Assembly (NCBI RefSeq): GCF_004784465.1
Contig: NZ_SRRU01000003.1
Coordinates: 186,001-250,000, forward strand
Source: Streptomyces griseoluteus
GTDB taxonomy: Bacteria; Actinomycetota; Actinomycetes; Streptomycetales; Streptomycetaceae
DNA: 64,000 nt
Reading direction: 5' to 3'
The notes beneath the pieces were generated by a model, which did no database searches, was not told where the DNA came from, and saw only the letters and a program-made list of their open reading frames with translations. Shown here piece after piece: positions 34,106 to 41,969 of the stretch; within the stretch, counting starts at the first letter, position 1, and every line of letters starts with the position of its first letter. The position numbers and the translations under genes are program-made.

Positions 34106-34822
34106 CTACGCCCCGAAGAGCCGCCCCGCCGCCAACTCCAGGTAGGACGCCAACGGACCGGGCAGCGAGCGGAGTTCGGGCAACGAGCCGATCAACTCCA
34201 CCCGGTCGAACTCCGGGTCCACCCCTGACGCGGTCTCGGTCCGCGCCAGTTCCGCGTAGTGCTCCCGCAGTTGGCACGCGGGACGCGGCGGGGCGATGAA
34301 GAGGAACCCCAAGCTGCCCCAGGCGTCAAGGACCACCGGGCCCGGTACGAGGGCGTCGGCGGCGGTGTCGGAGCCGGTCTCCTCGGCCAGTTCGCGGGCC
34401 GCGTGCAGCCGGAGCACCTCCAGGTCCAACGCGGCCCCCTCGCACGGAGGTTCGACCGTACCGCCGGGTGGCTGCCACCGGCCGGGGGCCGAGGTGGTGG
34501 ACGACATCCGCCCCACCAGCAGGCGCCCGTCGTCACAGGGCTGCAGCACCGCCACGAACAGCGCGGCCACGGCCGGTGCGCCCGGCAGCCCGCGCAGGGC
34601 GCGGTAGCGGTACGTCAGCCTCGTCCAGGAGACCGACAGACCGCCCGCGTCGTCCCGTTCGAACCTGGTGAGCCCGGCCACCGGACCGTCGAACAGGGTC
34701 GGGTTGGCGGTCACGGCGGCTGCCCAGCGGTGGTCCATCGTCGTGCGCTGGGCGGCGGTGAGGGCGGGCGGGACGGTCTCCTCGAAGCGGAGACGGGAGA
34801 CGTCCCACAGCTGCGCCGTCAC
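34106..34822 (-). CDS. Nudix-like hydrolase with extended Nudix box, 238 aa
   Basis: The box is GGTVEPPCEGAALDLEVLRL followed by HAARELAEETGS. The REUxEExG part is intact, but about 14 residues separate it from the upstream glutamate instead of 7, so the helix after the loop is extended. The flanking sequence RMSSTTSAPGRWQPPGGTVE is Nudix-like. The first 100 residues are a separate alpha/beta region seen in some actinobacterial Nudix proteins. The substrate is unknown. It is 13 bases downstream of the ROK repressor and probably co-transcribed. Confidence 0.7.
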   Translation of the reverse strand: MTAQLWDVSRLRFEETVPPALTAAQRTTMDHRWAAAVTANPTLFDGPVAGLTRFERDDAGGLSVSWTRLTYRYRALRGLPGAPAVAALFVAVLQPCDDGRLLVGRMSSTTSAPGRWQPPGGTVEPPCEGAALDLEVLRLHAARELAEETGSDTAADALVPGPVVLDAWGSLGFLFIAPPRPACQLREHYAELARTETASGVDPEFDRVELIGSLPELRSLPGPLASYLELAAGRLFGA

Positions 34823-34835
34823 CGCCGGGCCGCCG

Positions 34836-36074
34836 TCACCGCAGGGCCGCCAGCGGGTCGTCGAGCACCGGCTGCCAGGCGAGTTCGGCGGCGCCGACCA
34901 GGCTGTCGTGGTCCAGGGTGCACGGCAGTATGGGCACGCTGCCGCTCTGCCCCCACAGGCTGCGCTCGGCGACGACGGCGCGCAGCCGCTCGGGGTCGGC
35001 GTTGAGCAGGCTCCGGTGCAGTCCGCCGAGGATGACGCGGTCGGGGTTGAGGATGTTGACCAGCCCTGCCAGCCCCAGTCCGAGCCGGTCGATCAGCGTC
35101 TCGGCGGCGGCGCGTACGGCAGGCTCGGCGTACCGGGTCCGCAGCAGGTCGTCGGCCTGGGCGAGGAGGGACACCTCGGGGCCGGGGTCGAGTCCGGCCT
35201 CCACGAGGAGGGCGAGCGGGTCGGCCTCGACGTCGAGACAGCCCCGGCTCCCGCAGTGGCACACGCGGCCCTCGGGGTTGACGGTGAGGTGGCCGACCTC
35301 CAGGGCGAGGCCCGAACTGCCGGTGTGCAGGCGGCCGTCGAGGACGAGCGCGCCGCCGACACCCCGGTGCCCGGTGGCCACGCACAGCAGGTGCCGGGCG
35401 CCCCGGCCCGCGCCGTGCCGGTGTTCGGCGAGGGCGGCGAGGTTGACGTCGTTGCCCGCGAAGGCGGGCCCGGTGATCCCGGCGGCGTGCACGAGGCCGG
35501 CGAAGATGCGGCGCACCGGTTCCCCGGCCGGCCAGGCCAGGTGGAGGGGGTTGAGGGCGAGCCCGTCGGGTTCGGCGACGGCGGACGGCACGGCGAGCCC
35601 GGCGCCCACGCAGCGGCGGCCCGTGGCCCGCAGCAGGTCGGCGCCCGCCTCCACCACCGCGCCGAGCACCTTGGCCGGGTCGGCGTCGACGGTCTCGCAG
35701 CCGGGCGTGGTCGCCACGATCCGTCCGCCGAGGCCGACCAGGGCGGCCCGGAAGCCGTCCGTGTGCACTTGCGCGGCCAGCGCGACGGGCCCGTCCTCGG
35801 CGACCTCCAGCCGGTGCGAGGGGCGGCCCTGGGAACCGGCGGGGGCGCTGGGGCGGGCGTCGACCCTGATCAGGCCGAGCGCCTCCAGTTCGGCGGCGAC
35901 GGCACCGGCGGTGGCGCGGGTGACGCCGAGTTCCGCGGTGAGCACGGCACGGGTCGGGGCACGTCCGGTGTGCACCAGCTCCAGCGCGGGGCCGAGGGCA
36001 CCGCGTCCCCGGTCCAGCCGCGCCCGTGAGATGGGTCCTGCCCCCGCCTTCCGGGGGTCCGCCATGCCGCTCAT
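34836..36074 (-). CDS. ROK-family transcriptional repressor, 412 aa
   Basis: Residues about 20-75 form a winged helix (LELVHTGRAPTRAVLTAELG, TRATAGAVAAELEALGLIRV). The rest is a ROK domain (about 95-400) with the zinc-type motif CHCGSRGCLDVEADP and GNDVNLAALAEH. ROK repressors of the NagC/XylR class bind sugars or sugar phosphates. The target is not identified. The start could also be three codons later (MADPRK). Confidence 0.87.
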   Translation of the reverse strand: MSGMADPRKAGAGPISRARLDRGRGALGPALELVHTGRAPTRAVLTAELGVTRATAGAVAAELEALGLIRVDARPSAPAGSQGRPSHRLEVAEDGPVALAAQVHTDGFRAALVGLGGRIVATTPGCETVDADPAKVLGAVVEAGADLLRATGRRCVGAGLAVPSAVAEPDGLALNPLHLAWPAGEPVRRIFAGLVHAAGITGPAFAGNDVNLAALAEHRHGAGRGARHLLCVATGHRGVGGALVLDGRLHTGSSGLALEVGHLTVNPEGRVCHCGSRGCLDVEADPLALLVEAGLDPGPEVSLLAQADDLLRTRYAEPAVRAAAETLIDRLGLGLAGLVNILNPDRVILGGLHRSLLNADPERLRAVVAERSLWGQSGSVPILPCTLDHDSLVGAAELAWQPVLDDPLAALR

Positions 36075-36135
36075 GGGGGCGAGTCTCGCATGATCCGCTC
36101 CGGTCGTGACCTGTCTCGTGACCGATGTGACATGG

Positions 36136-36801
36136 TCAGCCGGCGGGGGCGGCCAGGCCGCTCACGCGCAGGGTGATGTTGAGCCGTCCGGTCAGCCCCA
36201 GCCAGGCCGGCGCGGTGCCGGGGAGCACGCGCGGGACGCCGTGGAAGGCGAGGCGGGAGGGGCCGCCGAAGACGAAGAGGTCACCGCTGCGCAGCTCCAC
36301 GTCCGTGTAGGGGCGGGTTCGGGTCTCGGTGTTGCCGAAGCGGAACACACAGGTGTCGCCCAGGCTGAGGGAGACCACCGGGGCCTCGGAGCGTTCGTCG
36401 CCGTCGCGGTGCATGCCCATGCGGGCGTCGCCGTCGTAGAAGTTGATCAGGGCGATGTCGTAGGGGTCGCCGGGGACCGCCTCCGGGCCGAGGGCGTCGG
36501 CGACCGCGTTCCGGGCCAGCTCGTCGAGCCAGGCCGGGAAGGGCTTAACGGGGGCGTTGTCGCCGTCGACGACCGTGCGGGCGTAGGCGTACGGGTACCA
36601 GTGCCAGCCGAGGCACACCTGCCGGGCGGTCATGGTGCCGCCGCCGGGGGTGCGGACGGTGCGCAGTCCGGCCGGCGGACGGGCCCACTCGCGGCAGGCG
36701 GTGAGCAGCGCGCGCTGCCGGTCCGCGTCCAGCCAGTGCGGGACGTGCACGGCGCCCGGCGCGGCTTCGGCCCGCTCCCTGGGAAAGAGTTCCACGTCCA
36801 T
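36136..36801 (-). CDS. alkB: AlkB-like 2-oxoglutarate/Fe(II) dioxygenase, 221 aa
   Basis: The iron ligands His131 and Asp133 (MHRDGDE) and His187 (LAFHGVPR) are all present. NFYDGDARMGMHRDGD and RLNITLR (with the 2-oxoglutarate arginines) define the AlkB family, which repairs alkylated bases oxidatively. GAGGGC precedes ATG 36801. The gene is divergent from the methyltransferase gene, 65 bp away. There is no other DNA repair gene nearby. Confidence 0.88.
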   Translation of the reverse strand: MDVELFPRERAEAAPGAVHVPHWLDADRQRALLTACREWARPPAGLRTVRTPGGGTMTARQVCLGWHWYPYAYARTVVDGDNAPVKPFPAWLDELARNAVADALGPEAVPGDPYDIALINFYDGDARMGMHRDGDERSEAPVVSLSLGDTCVFRFGNTETRTRPYTDVELRSGDLFVFGGPSRLAFHGVPRVLPGTAPAWLGLTGRLNITLRVSGLAAPAG

Positions 36802-36866
36802 GCCCTCATTTTCCCCCCTGAGCGCCCGACCGGGCCTGAGCTGGGGCTCGGCTAGCCTGGGGGGCG

Positions 36867-38012
36867 ATGAACGACCGCATGACGACTCCGTGGGGCGAGA
36901 CCGAGCTGTCCCGTTTCCCCGACGACCCCCGCGACCGGCTGCGTGCCTGGGACGCCTCCGACGCGTATCTGCTGCGGCATCTGGCCGGGGAAGGGGTGGA
37001 TCTGTCGGGCGAGGTCGTGGTGCTCGGCGACCGCTGGGGCGCACTGGCGACGGCGCTCGCCGCGCACCGGCCCACGCAGATCACCGACTCCTTCCTGAGC
37101 CAGGAGGCCACGCGGGCCAACCTGGGGCGGGCCGGGGTCGGTCCCGGCGCGGTACGGCTGCTGACCACGCAGGACCCGGTGCCGGAGCGGGTGGACGTGC
37201 TGCTGGTGCGGGTGCCCAAGAGCCTGGCGCTGCTGGAGGACCAGCTGCTGCGGCTGGCCCCCTCGGTGCACGCGGGGACGGTGGTGATCGGCACCGGCAT
37301 GGTGAAGGAGATCCACACCTCCACCCTCAAACTGTTCGAGCGCGTTCTCGGGCCGACGCGCACCTCGCTGGCCGAGCAGAAGGCCCGGCTGATCTTCTGC
37401 GCCCCGGACCCCTCGCTCGTCACGCCGGACAACCCCTGGCCCTACGGCTACACCCTGCCCGACGGGATCGGGGCGGCCTCGGGGCGGCCGGTGGTCAATC
37501 ACGCGGGTGTCTTCTGCGCCGACCGGCTGGACATCGGCACCCGGTTCTTCCTGGGGCATCTGCCCGAGACGCACGGCCGCCGGGTGGTGGACCTCGGCTG
37601 CGGCAACGGCGTGGTGGGTACGGCGGTGGCGCTGGCGGACCCGGAGGCCGAGGTCCTGTTCGTGGACGAGTCGTTCCAGGCCGTGGCCTCGGCCGAGGCC
37701 ACGTACAAGGCGAACGGGGTGCCGGGGCACGCGGAGTTCCGGGTCGGGGACGGGCTGGCCGGGGTGGCGTCCGGCAGCGTGGACCTGGTGCTGAACAACC
37801 CGCCCTTCCACTCCCACCAGGCCACCAGCGACGCCACGTCCTGGCGGATGTTCACCGGCGCCGAGCGCGCGCTGCGGCCGGGCGGCGAGCTGTGGGTGAT
37901 CGGCAACCGGCACCTGGGCTACCACGTGAAGCTGAAGCGGCTGTTCGGCAACTGTGAACTGGTGGCCAGCGACCCGAAGTTCGTGGTGCTGAAGGCGGTC
38001 AGGAAGGGTTAG
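36867..38012 (+). CDS. rlmG: RlmG/RsmC-type 23S/16S rRNA (guanine-N2) methyltransferase, 381 aa
   Basis: Two methyltransferase-fold halves are visible: an inactive-looking N-terminal half (residues about 30-190; LLVRVPKSLALLEDQLLRLA) and an active C-terminal half (about 215-370) with the SAM motif VVDLGCGNGVVGTAVAL and catalytic NNPPFHSHQ. This is the RlmG/RsmC architecture, which methylates guanine N2 in rRNA. Which rRNA is not decidable from sequence. The ATG 36867 start follows a GGGGGGCG leader. The 3' end overlaps the convergent aldolase gene by 14 bases. Confidence 0.87.
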   Translation: MNDRMTTPWGETELSRFPDDPRDRLRAWDASDAYLLRHLAGEGVDLSGEVVVLGDRWGALATALAAHRPTQITDSFLSQEATRANLGRAGVGPGAVRLLTTQDPVPERVDVLLVRVPKSLALLEDQLLRLAPSVHAGTVVIGTGMVKEIHTSTLKLFERVLGPTRTSLAEQKARLIFCAPDPSLVTPDNPWPYGYTLPDGIGAASGRPVVNHAGVFCADRLDIGTRFFLGHLPETHGRRVVDLGCGNGVVGTAVALADPEAEVLFVDESFQAVASAEATYKANGVPGHAEFRVGDGLAGVASGSVDLVLNNPPFHSHQATSDATSWRMFTGAERALRPGGELWVIGNRHLGYHVKLKRLFGNCELVASDPKFVVLKAVRKG

Positions 38013-38868
38013 CGCCGGCGCGCCCGAGTACGCGGATGATCCGGGCCACCTCGTCGGCCATGGCCGTGCGGCCGCCGGCGAGGTAGGTGCGGGGGTCGAC
38101 GGTCTCGGGGTGCCGGCCGAGGTGCTCGCGGACCGCTCGGGTGAGGGCCGTATTGAGGGCGGTGCCGACGTTGACCTTGCCGATGCCGCCCTCGACCGCC
38201 CTGACCAGCTCGTCGTCCGGCACGCCCGAGGAGCCGTGCAGCACCAGGGGTACGGCCAGTTCGGCGGCGAGCCGCTTGAGCAGAACGTGGTCCAGGGCGG
38301 CGGTACGGGTGGTCATGGCGTGGGTGCTGCCCACGGCCACGGCCAGCGCGTCGACACCGGTCCGCGCGACGAAGTCCCGCGCCTCCACGGGGTCGGTACG
38401 GGCGCCGGGGGCGTGGGCGTCCAGCGGGGGTCTGCCGTCCTTGCCGCCTATCTGGCCCAACTCGGCCTCGATCCAGAGACCTTGGGCATGCGCCCAGTCG
38501 GCGGCCGTGTGGGTGGCGGCCAGGTTCTCGGCGTAGGGCAGGCGGGCGGCGTCATACATCACCGAGCTGAATCCGGCGTCCGGGGCGCGGCGCAGGAGGT
38601 CGTCGCTGTGGACGTGGTCGAGGTGCAACGCCACGGGTGCGGCGGCCTGTTCGGCGGCGGCGACGGCGGCGCGGGCGAGGGGCCGGAGGTCACCGTTCCT
38701 GAACTTGACCGCGTTCTGGCTCACTTGGAGCACGACGGGCGCTCCGGCCGTCTCGGCTCCCGCGATGACGGCCTCGATGTGTTCGAGGGTGATGATGTTG
38801 AACGCGGCCACGGCGGTGCGGAGTCGGGCTGCTCGGATGATCAGTTCACCGGTGGTGGTGAGGGGCAC
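37999..38868 (-). CDS. Class II fructose/tagatose-bisphosphate aldolase family protein, 289 aa
   Basis: TIM-barrel class II aldolase landmarks are AFNIITLEHIEAVIAGAE, zinc ligand ALHLDHVHSDDLL, EAELGQIGGKDG, VLHGSSGVPDDELVRA and GIGKVNVGTALN. The closest named role is tagatose-1,6-bisphosphate aldolase (AgaY/GatY). It lies 21 bp after the SIS protein on the same strand and probably acts in amino-sugar or galactitol breakdown, controlled by the divergent DeoR regulator. No transporter, deacetylase or kinase is in the module. Confidence 0.85.
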   Translation of the reverse strand: MPLTTTGELIIRAARLRTAVAAFNIITLEHIEAVIAGAETAGAPVVLQVSQNAVKFRNGDLRPLARAAVAAAEQAAAPVALHLDHVHSDDLLRRAPDAGFSSVMYDAARLPYAENLAATHTAADWAHAQGLWIEAELGQIGGKDGRPPLDAHAPGARTDPVEARDFVARTGVDALAVAVGSTHAMTTRTAALDHVLLKRLAAELAVPLVLHGSSGVPDDELVRAVEGGIGKVNVGTALNTALTRAVREHLGRHPETVDPRTYLAGGRTAMADEVARIIRVLGRAGANPS

Positions 38869-38889
38869 GGCGGCTGCTCCCTTCCGTGT

Positions 38890-39771
38890 TCAGGGGGTGA
38901 GGATCACCGAGCGCGTGAGGTGGCGCGGCCGGTCGGGGTCGAGTCCCCGGGCGGCGGCCACGGCGACGGCGAGACGCTGGACGCGGATCAGTTCGGCGAG
39001 CGGGTCGAGTCCGCCCTCGATCCACAACGCGCCGGTCGCTCGGACCTGTTCGGCGAGCCCCTCGGGGGCCGGGCCGAGCGTCCAGGTCGCGGTGTCCTGG
39101 GCGCTGATGCTGATCGGGCCGTGCCGGTACTCCATCGCCGGGTACGCCTCGGTCCAGGACAGTGATGCCTCGCGCATCTTCAGCGCTGCCTCGTTCGCCA
39201 GTCCCACGGTCCAGCCCCGGCCGAGGAAGGTGAACTCCCGTCGCTCCACGAGCCCGTGGGGCAGCGGGACGGTGAGGGCCGCGCGGGCGTCGGTAACGGC
39301 GGCCGGGGTGTGCAGCCCCAGGTGGGCACGGAGCAGGGTGAGGGCGGTGGTGGCGAACCGGGTCTGGACGACGGAGCGTTCGTCGGCGTGGTCGAGGACC
39401 ACGAGATCGTCGGCAGCCCGCCGTATGGGCGTCTCGGGATCGGCGGTGATCGCGGTGGTGCGTGCTGTGCCCTTCAACTGGGCCAGCAGATCCAGCACTT
39501 CGGTGGTGGTACCCGAGCGGGTGAGGGCGATGACCTGGTCGTAGGACCGGCCGCGCGGGAACTCCGAGGCGGCGAAGGCGTCCGTCTCGCCCTGTCCGGC
39601 GTCCTCGCGCAGCGCCGCCACGGCCTGCGCCATGAAGTACGAGGTCCCGCAGCCGACGACCGCGACCCGCTCCCCCGGCACCGGCAGGGCCGCCCGGTAC
39701 GGGCCCGCCTCCCGCGCCGCCCGCTCCCAGCACTCCGGCTGACTGTTCAGCTCGTCCTCGACATGGCTCAT
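38890..39771 (-). CDS. agaS: Tandem SIS-domain sugar isomerase (AgaS-like), 293 aa
   Basis: The protein has two SIS halves: VAVVGCGTSYFMAQAVAALR and VIALTRSGTTTEVLDLLAQL in the first, GRGWTVGLANEAALKMREAS and EYRHGPISISAQD in the second. It matches AgaS and the isomerase half of glucosamine-fructose-6-phosphate aminotransferase. It is thought to deaminate/isomerise galactosamine-6-phosphate. GGGAGGG lies 7 bases upstream of ATG 39771. The gene is followed by the class II aldolase. Confidence 0.85.
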   Translation of the reverse strand: MSHVEDELNSQPECWERAAREAGPYRAALPVPGERVAVVGCGTSYFMAQAVAALREDAGQGETDAFAASEFPRGRSYDQVIALTRSGTTTEVLDLLAQLKGTARTTAITADPETPIRRAADDLVVLDHADERSVVQTRFATTALTLLRAHLGLHTPAAVTDARAALTVPLPHGLVERREFTFLGRGWTVGLANEAALKMREASLSWTEAYPAMEYRHGPISISAQDTATWTLGPAPEGLAEQVRATGALWIEGGLDPLAELIRVQRLAVAVAAARGLDPDRPRHLTRSVILTP

Positions 39772-39790
39772 GCCACACCCTCCCCAGGCT

Positions 39791-39836
39791 GATCGTTCGT
39801 GCAAGATACTGCCGACTTTCGAGCACGATCAAGCAT
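39791..39836. promoter_or_regulatory. Candidate operator between agaS and deoR-type gene
   Basis: GATCGTTCGTGC (39791-39802) and GAGCACGATC (39821-39830) form an imperfect inverted repeat around an AT-rich core, 19 bp apart. Placed between divergent agaS and the regulator gene, it is a plausible DeoR-family operator. Confidence 0.4.
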
Positions 39837-39894
39837 CGGGACGGGAATCGCCGGTGCGTTAGGGTCGCCGGGAGATCACAGGAACGGAGACCCG

Positions 39895-40674
39895 ATGGCG
39901 CGGGAGACCCGCTGGCAGGCACTGCTGGAACTCCTCGCGGAGCGGGGCCGGCTGGAGGTGGAGGAGGCGGCGGCCGAGCTGGCGGTGTCGGCGGCGACCA
40001 TCCGCCGGGACCTCGACGGCCTGGCCGAGCAGCGGATGCTCGTACGGACGCGGGGCGGGGCGGTGGCGCACGGGGTGTCGTACGAGCTGCCGCTCCGCTA
40101 CAAGACGGCCCGGCACGCCTCCGAGAAGCAGCGGATCGCGGCGGCGGTGGCGGATCTGGTGGCGCCGGGCGAGGCGGTGGGGCTGACCGGGGGCACGACG
40201 ACCACGGAGGTGGCCCGCGCACTGGCCGTGCGTCCCGATCTGGCCGCCGGCTCGCCCGCGTTGACCGTGGTCACCAACGCGCTCAACATCGCGGGGGAAC
40301 TCGCCGTACGGCCGCAGTTCAAGATCGTGGTGACCGGCGGGGTCGCGCGTCCGCAGTCGTTCGAGCTGGTCGGGCCGCTCGCGGACGGGGTGCTCGGCGG
40401 GGTCACGCTGGACGTGGCGGTGCTCGGGGTGGGCGCCTTCGACCCGGTGCACGGTGCGGCGGCGCACGACGAGTCGGAGGCGGCGGTCAACCGGCTGCTG
40501 TGCGAGCGCGCGGAGCGGGTGGTGGTCGCGGCCGACTCCAGCAAGCTGGAGCGGCGGGCGTTCGCCCGGATCTGCGGCCCGGAGACGGTCACCACCCTGG
40601 TGACGGACACCTCGGTCGCCCCGGAGACGGTGCGCCGGTTCGAGGAGGCGGGCGTGCGGGTGCTGGCCGTCTGA
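39895..40674 (+). CDS. DeoR/GlpR-family regulator, 259 aa
   Basis: The helix-turn-helix is at residues about 5-60 (WQALLELLAERGRLEVEEAA, AELAVSAATIRRDLDGLAEQ, RMLVRTRGGAV), followed by a DeoR sensor domain (AVGLTGGTTTTEVARALAVR, KIVVTGGVARPQSFELVGPL, AAHDESEAAVNRLLCERAER). It is divergent from agaS and the aldolase gene and most likely represses them in response to a sugar phosphate. GGAACGGAG precedes ATG 39895. Confidence 0.88.
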   Translation: MARETRWQALLELLAERGRLEVEEAAAELAVSAATIRRDLDGLAEQRMLVRTRGGAVAHGVSYELPLRYKTARHASEKQRIAAAVADLVAPGEAVGLTGGTTTTEVARALAVRPDLAAGSPALTVVTNALNIAGELAVRPQFKIVVTGGVARPQSFELVGPLADGVLGGVTLDVAVLGVGAFDPVHGAAAHDESEAAVNRLLCERAERVVVAADSSKLERRAFARICGPETVTTLVTDTSVAPETVRRFEEAGVRVLAV

Positions 40675-40684
40675 GCCCCGCGGA

Positions 40685-41374
40685 TCAGGCGGGCAGGCCC
40701 ACGCTCGCACCGAGCCGGGTCACCGCGTGCCGGAAGAAGCGCTCGCGGTCGAGCACCACCTGCTCGAACTGCCCGAACAACTCGAAGCCGACCAGCCCGA
40801 ACAACTCCGCCCAGGCGGCGACCATGGCGGGCGCGGCCTCCACCGGCAGCTCAGGAGCGATCTCGGCCGCCATGCGCTCGGCCTCGCACCGCAGCTCGGC
40901 GGGGAGCGACAGCCCGGGGAGGCCGGGCCCCCGGTCGGCGTCGCGGACGACACCGATCAGCACCATGGCGACCCGCGCGGCGGACGGGATGGTGGTGGCG
41001 GGGGCGGCGTATCCGGGTACGGGCGAGCCGTAGATCAGGGCGTACTCGTGCGGGTGGGCCAGCGCCCATACGCGTACCGCCTCGCAGGCGACCGTCCAGC
41101 GGCGCAGGAACTCCCCCGCCGGGACAGCCGCGTGGGCGGTTTCCACCGCCTCGCCCAGCGAATCGTAGGCATCGATGATCAGCGCGGTCAGCAGGTCGTC
41201 GCGGCTCGGGAAGTACCGGTAGAGCGCGGAGGACACCATGCCCAGCTCGCGGGCCACGGCGCGCAGCGAGAGCTTGGCCGCGCCCTCGGCGGCGAGCTGT
41301 CTGCGGGCCTCGTCCTTGATGGCCGCGGTGACCTCGGTCCTGGCCCGCGCGCGGGCGCCCTCTGCGGTGCTCAT
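40685..41374 (-). CDS. TetR-family transcriptional regulator, 229 aa
   Basis: Residues about 15-65 hold the TetR helix-turn-helix (AIKDEARRQLAAEGAAKLSL, RAVARELGMVSSALYRYFPS). The C-terminal domain (WTVACEAVRVWALAHPHEYALI) is of the WHG/TetR_C type common in Streptomyces. It is divergent from the F420-type gene at 41505. Palindromes of the type GAGCACNGCTC lie between them and are probably its operators. Confidence 0.88.
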   Translation of the reverse strand: MSTAEGARARARTEVTAAIKDEARRQLAAEGAAKLSLRAVARELGMVSSALYRYFPSRDDLLTALIIDAYDSLGEAVETAHAAVPAGEFLRRWTVACEAVRVWALAHPHEYALIYGSPVPGYAAPATTIPSAARVAMVLIGVVRDADRGPGLPGLSLPAELRCEAERMAAEIAPELPVEAAPAMVAAWAELFGLVGFELFGQFEQVVLDRERFFRHAVTRLGASVGLPA

Positions 41375-41415
41375 GCGGGTCAGTGTGCCACGCGACGGAG
41401 CACTGCACACAAAGC

Positions 41416-41428
41416 AGAGCACTGCTCT
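41416..41428. promoter_or_regulatory. Palindromic operator candidate 1 (AGAGCA-C-TGCTCT)
   Basis: A near-perfect 13-bp palindrome with a single central base lies 42 bp upstream of the TetR start. A similar half-match GGAGCACTGCAC is at 41397-41408. It matches site 2 at 41470 in sequence. Confidence 0.6.
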
Positions 41429-41469
41429 TGCATGAGAGCACCGATCTCGGCAGACTGGACACCAGAAGC

Positions 41470-41484
41470 GAGAGCACCGCTCTC
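41470..41484. promoter_or_regulatory. Palindromic operator candidate 2 (GAGAGC-ACC-GCTCTC)
   Basis: A perfect 6-bp arm palindrome with 3-base spacer lies 20 bp upstream of the F420-type gene start, where a bound repressor would block transcription or initiation. Sequence is shared with site 1. Confidence 0.65.
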
Positions 41485-41504
41485 CCGAACCCCTGGGGGT
41501 CGTC

Positions 41505-41957
41505 ATGTCGTCCGCGCCGTACTACCTGAAGGCAAGCCCGCTCGGTACGTGGTTCAACGGACTGGTCGGCAAGCTCGCCCGTCTCGGTGTCAGCCTCGCG
41601 GGCAGCGCGGAGCTGTCGGTGCGCGGCCGCAAGAGCGGCGAGATGCAGCGCATCCCGGTCAACCCGCACACCTGCGAGGGCCGGCAGTACCTCGTCTCGG
41701 CGCGCGGCCACTCCCAGTGGGTGCGCAACATGCGCGCGGCGCACGGCGGTGAGCTGCGGGTCGGCCGGAAGGTGCGGCCGTTCCGCGCGGTGGAGCTGCC
41801 CGACGACGAGAAGCTCCCGATCCTGCGGACCTACCTGGAGCGCTGGGGCTGGCAGGTCGACAAGTACTTCGCCGGGGTGACCGCGAGCAGCTCCGACGCG
41901 GAGATCCTCGCGGCCGCCTCCGACCACCCGGTGTTCCGGATCACCGTCACCGACTGA
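41505..41957 (+). CDS. DDN-family deazaflavin (F420)-dependent nitroreductase, 150 aa
   Basis: The small split-barrel protein has SVRGRKSGEMQRIPVNPHTC and YLVSARGHSQWVRNMRAAHG, the signature of F420H2-dependent Ddn-type reductases, which reduce quinones or nitro compounds. Divergent TetR control suggests induction by a toxic compound. The ATG 41505 start lies 7-10 bases after GGGGGTCGTC. The N-terminal KASPLGTWFNGLVGKLARLG is typical of membrane-associated members. Confidence 0.85.
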   Translation: MSSAPYYLKASPLGTWFNGLVGKLARLGVSLAGSAELSVRGRKSGEMQRIPVNPHTCEGRQYLVSARGHSQWVRNMRAAHGGELRVGRKVRPFRAVELPDDEKLPILRTYLERWGWQVDKYFAGVTASSSDAEILAAASDHPVFRITVTD

Positions 41958-41969
41958 CGGTGCTCACCG

